Program-made: the position numbers and the translations under genes
Part shown: in pieces, positions 12,501-21,500 of the stretch
Layout of the letters: the number at the start of each line of letters is the position of its first letter
How positions within the stretch are numbered: position 1 is the stretch's first letter
Assembly: GCA_008931825.1 (NCBI GenBank)
Contig: QXVZ01021738.1
Location: 1-24,150, forward strand
DNA length: 24,150 bases
Direction: 5' to 3'
Source: Phallusia fumigata
Lineage: Eukaryota; Chordata; Ascidiacea; Phlebobranchia; Ascidiidae
Notes under the pieces: model-generated
Databases searched by the model: none
Seen by the model: only the letters and a program-made list of their open reading frames with translations
What the model was told of the DNA's origin: nothing

Positions 12501-15500
12501 AACTGCCAGAGAGCTTGTGAATTCATTTTATTGCAAACATTTTAACAATCATTGATAGCTGTTGGTATTATCAGGTATTATTGAAGCATTTGCAACAAAG
12601 TGTGTTCATATTTTAGTCCTCTGCCAGTCATAGAATCATTACAGTTTAATTTTGATTCACATTTTCATCACAAAGAATACATTTACACCAAAAGACAGCA
12701 TTTGTTAAATTCAAAAATAGGCAACCACATGTATAATTTATTCTGTTTAAATGTTAAAAAAACATCAGACTAGTTTGAATCTTCGACTTCCATAGCGCTC
12801 TAGTCACATAATTAGGTTTTAAGTTGCTTTATTCAATTGTGACAAACCTCAGGCAAAAGTATGGGAAGCATTTTTGATCTTTCCTGTTCACATCCAGACA
12901 AACTGTAGGAGTGCACAGACAGCTCTTCACAACTGACACTGTTCATACAAAAAAACATGTTTATTTTGTTTGATTCTGATAGTAATCACGGAAAACCTGT
13001 AGTGGACTAAACGAACAACTAAACCTATAATTCTTGACCTATTTTTCTTGATCTAAATCTTGAGTCAAATTTTTCTTTTTCTTTTAAGCTTTTGATTTTC
13101 ATTTTTAACTCATAGTCAATAAATTTACACAAGTAAATATTTATTTCCTTTATTTTTGAGTAAAAACTTGTGTAAAATTGGGCATTAAACTCTTTATACC
13201 AGAGGTCAGCAACCACTGGCACAATGTGGTTCTTTTATCCCTCTATCTGGAACACAAGACCAAAAGAAACAACAATGTGATTGGCAAATTTATGCTTTGC
13301 AACAATTTTGTTGAAGACTAACCACAATACAGATTTTCTAAAATTAGTACTTTTTAGCAGTCGTCTAAAAAACGTAACTTCTGTTTCTTTAAGTAATTTT
13401 CAAATAGGGTTTGTGACTTCGTGGAACATTTAATTCGGTAAAAAGAAGTATAACTGGCTCTTTTAATTCAAATTGCCCGGCCCACCCCAACACCAGTAAT
13501 AGAATCCCGTAAAAATGGGTCAAACTCAGTAACAAATTCTCTATACCATGTTATGGATCCATGATAAACCTTCGCAAAATGATTAACAGAAATATTTGGG
13601 GCACAAACCTCCATATAATGTTATGTGATGGATCAACACAGGCCAGTTCGCCTTCACACAGACTCATGTGTTTCTTATTATCGAGCAACCTACAACCTCC
13701 CGACTGCTTGTCAATCAACAGCAAATTTTCTTGCAATCTCTGAACAACAAAATTTCAGAAATTTCATAGTAGCAGTTTCGAGATGTAAATTGCTTGTAAT
13801 GTCCCCTGAAATCTTTTTTTATTAAATTGTTAAGAATAAAGAGAAAAAATATTTTTTTAACCATGACCACTTGTTTTTCTCAGCTTTGGTTTGGATAAAT
13901 ATGCTAACACAAAAAATCTAAAAAAAATTCTGTAAAAAGTTTGGCATAACGTGGTTGGTAATGCTTCGTGTGCTATTATCAAAGGAAGTAAATTTATGAA
14001 TATCAGAGCTAGATAAGACAGTTTTTGTTAAGCTGTAAACATGAGTTGGTGTTAAGATGATGTCAAAATAACCTTGTTTGATGATTGTTCCACAGGCAGA
14101 TAGCTTATCCCAACGAAAGAACTGTCAGCAAAGATATGGGATGTCTGAAGTTGAGCAAAACTGAGAAGGACCTGAAATATAACCCAAACTATTGTATGCA
14201 GATGGATAACTTAGATGATATTGACTTAAAGAACCATCAATTTACATATTTTTGATGATCACATACACATTGGCCAGAGAACGCCATCTGTAGTGAGCAT
14301 ATTTTATTTCAGATGTTTTTACAATCGAATTAGTTTTTCCACTATTGGTAACAAGTGTGATTTTTTAACCATTCAAAACATTTCAAACTTGGATTCATGC
14401 AAAATATGCAAAGCTCTATTTCCAGCGTACCTCTTCGTATTCAACAAAAGTTGTCGTGTGCGACGCACTAATCCATGAAGCTCTGGGGGAATTTCCCTTG
14501 TCTGAGAGTTGAAACTCGAGGATTTTTGTCGGTGTCACGATGTCAGTGCTTCCATCAAGTAAGGGAGTCTTATCCCCAAGCTGGTTTTTCTGCACACAGA
14601 AATGTTGAATTAGGATAAGATTATTGTTTTTTTAAAGTGCGACTGATTGCAGCTGAAGGCAAAATTGTAGTTTCTAGTTTACCCAAAACTACAGGTGTCT
14701 GTATGGCTGAGCCCTGACACCTTTTGTTAGTACTCTGTGGACGCTCTAGCATGTTCAGCATATTTTGGCATCATACATATGCATAACAATAAATCAGATT
14801 GATCAGTTTCCACATTTTTATGCTTCAAAATCAAAATCGCTCTGCATTTGTTGAGTTGCCTGTATTGGACTGGCAAAACACAATTTTAGAGACATTTCAA
14901 AACGACAAAAGTGATGGCTGTGAAACAAAATGTGACTGCACACAAAAAACATAGCAAAGTTTTGATTTGGACTGTATTTGCTACACCAGACAACTTCTTA
15001 ACAAAAGTCAAGGGCCACATTCAATTTTTATTCAAATTCGAAAAATTCAAGCTTATGTGATGAAACGTCTAAACACATCCAAACACACTGAATCTGTTTA
15101 TATCATAGGCTGTTTCCTTAATTCAGTGGTACTTGACCTTTTTATTAACGTTACCTTTGAGAAGAACTTGATGGATTTCAATTACCCGCCAAAAAATAAC
15201 AAATTACAGCTTTTTTGCAGTGTTTTAAAATATCCCTTGTGAGAAACTTACATCGTTGCAACCGCACCCGTACACAACACCAGTTGTACTGAGAAACAGG
15301 GAGTGGTGGCTGCCAGCTGCGATCTGTTGAACTTTCTCGGGTACTGGAATGTGCGTCATCGCATTTCTGCAACAAATATTCATGATATTAAAGTGTAGAT
15401 CAAATGATTAATTTACTACACAAGAACCCATTCAACAACCGTCAAGTAGCTACGATAAAAAAAATGGCAAACAAAAAAAATAGAAAATATTCGGCCAGAA

Positions 15501-18500
15501 TCAAACATTTAAAAATGGTAAATACAACAAAAAATGGATATTTTTGACATGAATGACAGTTAATTAAACCTAACTAGTGTCATACAGCTAAAAGTATTAA
15601 AGTGAAGTTACTTGTAGCAAAACCTTGGCGTCGACTACAACTCAAAAAATTAATGACTTGATTTAAATCAGGACTCAATTTTCAAAACTGTGTAGGGCCA
15701 GTGTGTTTATTACATATTTTTCTAATGTGGCATTCTCCATACACATCAAGCATATGTGATGTGGTCTTACCTGTTTAGTTTATCACCAAGTCCCAAATGT
15801 CCGTGTGTATTTTGCCCAAATCCATAAACCATTCCATCTTCAAGCAGGACAAGGGTATGGTGTGCTCCACATACTATCTGTAAACAAATCATTATATGAC
15901 AGTATTAATGGTATTAGTAAACTGCACTTGCCTAAATTTTACAGAAGTTTTTTGAGAAACTATTCGCCTGCAAATTTTTGTTATTACCTGTACAGGTTTG
16001 GAAAGATTTTTATCCGTTCTGATTTGTTGAAGAGGAAGAAGGGCCATCTTGCTTGCTTCCGTTAATGTTTCAGGTCCCAACTGAGCTGACGATAGACCTG
16101 GGATGAATATGAGTTGTGGTTACGAGCAGAAAGCAACACCCAAGTTTCACATTCTGTAGTTCAGACAAATATAAAAAAAGTTTGACTCGATTTTCAAAAA
16201 AAAACATGGCTCAATTTTCGCTTTTGGGGGTTCAAAAAATCGAGAAAATTTTCCGTTTTGGGGCAGTTTTCATGGAAATATTCTAGTTTCGAACAAATAA
16301 AAAAAAAAAGGTTGTATTTCTAAAACATTTTGAGGGAAGGGATTAGATCTCATTTGTATGAATAAGATGGATCACCTTGTTATCTTCATGCTTACGAACA
16401 TACTTTCATAAACACCTGCGAGTCTAGTAAGTCTTATTGTATCACTAATGATGGCATGAATTATTGCCGAAATGTTTGATGAATAAAGCATGTCGCTTTA
16501 ACAACTATTTGGGCCAGTATTTTTTAATAAGAGATGGACCAAACATGTTTCGAGACAAAATTCTGATTCATGTTACTTCAAAGAAATTGTTTAAACCATT
16601 GACTTTTGTACCTTTATTGGCATCCCTCGAGCTTGGAGCAGGTTTATGTTTCTTCTTTTGTCGGTAGAACGTCGCAAACTTGTGAAGAAACAAGGAAGGT
16701 TGTTCAGCTCCTGAGGCAAGGCCCACATCTTGGGGGTAAGCCCATTTTTCTGATCGGAAACAAAATCAATATTTAAACTCAAAATAGAAACACCCACAAA
16801 GATCTGCGAGAAAAATGATTTTAACTTTCACAACAAGCATTTTTTTAGTGTTTGTCGACATGATAATGTAACAAACCTTTTCTTTTGCCTTCCTGGTTGA
16901 TGTCGGCTTCTCCAGCACAAGTTTTGCAACATCCACATTTTGCACACCCCGATGGCCCCGCTCCACAACCACACGGCCTTTATTTGACAATAAAGCAATA
17001 GATTGAACAAACGGCGGTAGTTAAAAATCACCCCAATGTGACTGTTCAAAATGTGTAACCACTCACAATACAAAAAATAATTGCATGAAATTCGGTTTAA
17101 GAAAACTTGATTTCCAAGCGGGAAAGAATCTCCAACTTTGTAGTTATGTAATTCGTGGTAAGCATAGTATTTCTTTTAGGTGGACCAGCGGTTCTAAACC
17201 TTTTATTGTTATTTCTTGTCTATCAGAATAGAAATTTTACTGATTTACAGCATCTGATTGATCTGATGTTAGAAACTTAGAAAAAAGGATTTCATCTGAG
17301 AGGACCCACAAATAAAAAATGACTACCATAATAGCAGTAATGATTGTCTTCTAACCATTTAGGTTTTTAAAATAAACCCTCTACGTTACGATAAAAAGTC
17401 TCAAATCGCCACTTACGTAGCGGGATATCTTCCAGCAAGAGATGAGTTGACACATCCGGGACCATAGCCGGTGCATTCGCAACATACAGCACAAACCATA
17501 CACACTTCTTTCCTCCACTTGTGTTTGTCAGGGGAACAGATGGGAGCATTAAGTCCGTCTCCAGCTAGGTCATTGCCAAGTTGAACGTCGTCCATTGATT
17601 TGTCCTCAGGCATTGAAACTACATTAAAGCAATTGTTGAATTATATATTTAGGTTGTGGGTTCTAATCCTATCTCAGTCGCTTGTGTTTCCTTGAGCAAG
17701 AAACTTAAGCGGCATTGCTCCAACCTAGAGGAACCCGATGGGTTGACCCAAATTGAAGTCTCCAAATTTCAAAAATCAAAGAAATCAAATAAAAAATTAT
17801 CCAACGAAACTGCAATGAAGAAGGTAGCTCGACGGCGGACACGTAATGAGCATAACGCATTCAGGCGTTGTTCCGACTCCCGGGGATAAAAATGAAACAA
17901 ACAATGTTAGTTCAATAAACAGCAGAAGCTTCAAACAAACCATTTTTTCAACAGGGCAGTAAAAAACAAACAAACAGAGTGAAAACAATGTGTCCCATTC
18001 AGGAAAGGGACCAATAAACGTTTTGTCTCAAGTAGATGCAGCAAGTCCTTGTTTGTAAAAATATTTTCTACACTTTGACAAATGTAGTTTGCAACAGCCA
18101 GTGCAAAGCACGTATTTCATTTTGACTTGGATATGTTTACATTAAGTCACTGTATGAATGTCTAGCAACAGACTTCCCTAGTATTTTGAAAATAACTGAA
18201 AAATTGGGAAAATAGTTGTTTCATGGTCACAGTCCTCAGGCTATGAAAGTGACCGTACTACTCAAACTTTTTTGTTTTTTTAGGGCTTTTTCAGTGAGAA
18301 AATCCAGAGCTTGTGTGTAAAACATTTTCTACACTTCAACAAACGCTGTTGTACTCAGAAATGATTCAAAAAAGTGACACAAAGTGACTTGTTGCATATA
18401 AAGGGTTTATGTGTTCTCATGTTTACCATCTCGTTCCTGCTCCACTTCGGCCAACCTTTGTGCCATTGGGGTTGTTCCCTCCTGTCGGCCACACTGCCCC

Positions 18501-21500
18501 TTGTTGTTAACACCGGCGGTCCAGATCCGACCATCGTTCGACAACACAACAACATGTGCCTTGCCTAGTCCAACATCTTTTACATGGACATTGTGTAAGG
18601 ACGAAACTAGTCCTAAAACGAAAAAAGGTTGTCAAAACAATGAAATATGAGGAGCACATTTAGATTGAGGTAAATACCAGTAATAAACAACTTTATTGTT
18701 ACATGTACTTATCAGTGACTATGTAAATTTTCAATTTTAACCATAGTCATTTACCTTACAATATATTACATTTAAACACTTGAAAGAACTTTGTCAGTTT
18801 GAACTTGTGTTGAAAAAATTAAATACTTTGAACTTGTGTTAGTCTTGAACTGCCTAGATTAGAGATCGGTAACTTTTTCAAAACTGCAGGCCACATCCAA
18901 GACCAGCAAGATAGCAAGATCTCAACGGACCACAACAATTTTTCACATACAATTCTGTTTCTGTAACTGTTTATGATTCAACAACATAGAGTGTTTGTCA
19001 GGCAAAGACAAATAATTGTGATGGAACAAAAAACATTTATTCACGCATGTGCACAGATGAAGTTCGACATGGTGTATCATAGCATTGTTCCGACTCATAA
19101 ACTTCAATTTCTCATAACTAAGGATTGTTAGGAGGTGGCAGGCCAGATAATTTTGCTTGCTGGACAGGATTTGGCCCACTGACTGTGGGTTATCAACCCC
19201 TGGTCTAAATTGGGGTTCCTCTATTTCCCGGATTTTTTCATTCCCAAGAATCGGGAAATAAAAAAATGTCAAGTTTGGTAAAAAAAATACATAACAGGGT
19301 CATTTTTTTATTTATAACGGAGGCAAAAAAAGAAATAAAATTATCCACTTCTAAATTAGTTTTGCATTGTTTACATGTTCCCAGGAATTTAAAACAAAAT
19401 TCCCGGGATTCGGGAACGTAATTTTGCCGGGAAATCCCAGGAATTTGCTGTCAAAACATTCCCAGGAGGGAACCCTAGCCATGAGCTATCCCTCTAGAAG
19501 GATCACAGTGAATCAACAGTCACCTGTTTTGCTGTCTGCTTGTGTCGAATCTTTTCCAAACAAATAAAGCTTTCCATCTTTGGTTACCAGGGCGCTCGTC
19601 CACGCATTGCAACAACCAGTGACAACGTGTTTCCCGAACATACTCTTCATTAGCTTCGGTTTTTGGGCCTGTGGCTGCCGTCGACTTTTTACTGAAAGCA
19701 AAACAACGGCACATTCAAAAAAGAATGTTTAACGGTAAAAAGATGAAGCACCTAGGTCAGTTACTTTAATATAGAAGGTGTTTAGGGGGTCTGTGATGGG
19801 TAAACTCTGGTAAAAATTTGGCAGTGTACAAGCACCTATTTAACTTTGAAGAAATTTGGATAACTCTGTTTTAACAAAAATCTGTAAGCAAGCCGGTAAG
19901 ACAGAAAAAACATTTGGGTCCCTTTTTACATGTTACAAGTTTTGATAAGCCATGTTAAAAAAGTGAACATGTAAAGCAGGTTGCTGAACTGGAATGACTT
20001 TGGATAACTTTTTGATCTGTGGGCATAAAAAATTTATTTTGAAACCTTTTAATCGAAAAAAAACTTAAGACTTTAATACTTTGAATTTCAATCATAGATA
20101 CCGAAATTGCAAATTTTTCATCCATACATACCTGGTTCCCCATCCTCTCCTCTTCTTGATGTTCCTACAAAGAAAGTAACTCCTGCATCTGTTATTAGAA
20201 TAGCATGGCCGCCATCGGGCGCCACCGATATGTGGGAGATTTTCGCACAACTTGATAGTGGAAGTGGTTCTGGCACCATGGCTCTTCTGTTGCGCGTCTG
20301 AAAATATGTTAAAAAAACTAGAGAGGTGCATTCTCGGTATTTTCATTCCACATACACTACCACCTCAAAATGTTGTTCTCCATATGTACCATTTTCTTTT
20401 GTACATTGGATATTCAATACCCACATTACATTGGGTCCCTAAAACCCTTGGCATTTTATGACATGATTGTTTCTGCTAGCATAAACATATGGGTCCCCAC
20501 ACACATGAAGTTTCTGAATAGCATTATTGTTTTTAGGACGTCATCGGTTTAAAAATCAGTTTTACAAATTTAAACAAAAAGTAAAGATTTCCCTCTACGA
20601 AAGGGACCCATAATCATCACTGATTCAGTTCTATAAAATCTCTTCAGTATATTGCAAGTGGTTAGAAAGGGTAGTTTTAAATAGACAGCAAAGTTTTAAA
20701 AAGTTTGGAACCACTAGGTTAAACTATTATAAGTAGAAAATTATTTAATTAACCTTTCCCAATCCAAGAAGTTCTGACTTTCCGGCATAAAATACAGAAC
20801 CACAGCTGTTTCGAGAAATTGAGAAATCCTTTCCGACACAAATTTGGACAATATCCTCATTGTCTACATCAAAAAACATATATTTACACACAATTTTAGG
20901 CAACATTAGGGATGTTCAAAGTAGAATAACATGATAACTGGTCTTTTACCATTGTCTGCTTATCACACCTACTTGTGTTTTGTACATATAGGTGTTTTTT
21001 GACATTATAAGTCATTAATTCGAAAAAAAAAACGGGACAGACTGCAAAATTCCAGCAATATTACCCCCAACTGTCAAAAGAGTTAAAATGTTTTCTGACA
21101 GCCATTTTGAGCCGCAATAGCATGTATGATGTACTAACTCATTTACACTTACTTGATGAGTTTTCTACAAATGGACTGAATCCCAGAGGATTGCCAAAAG
21201 TCAGAAGGTGTTTTTGGGTCGGTTGAATTTTCAAGGAAGATCGCTTCGTAACAGTTTTTTCAGAATCCAGAACAAAGCTGTTTAACTTGTATGCATCCTA
21301 AAAAACATATTTGGCACAGTAAAAAAAAAGTTCGCAGTACACTCAAATCAACTGACGACCATTTCTCAATCGAGAACCAATTAATTGCTTTTAAATTGTA
21401 GAGTGGCTTAAACATTACATAATAACATAACATCGTTACAATCCTCAAAAAGACTCAAAACAGGAACAAAAAGCATGAAAGGGCAAATGATCTACATTAC

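Noticed and set aside
17656..17889. Plus-strand open frame of 77 codons rich in Lys and Ser
   Set aside because: It coincides with the SINE fragment and has no homology that I recognise; not a gene.
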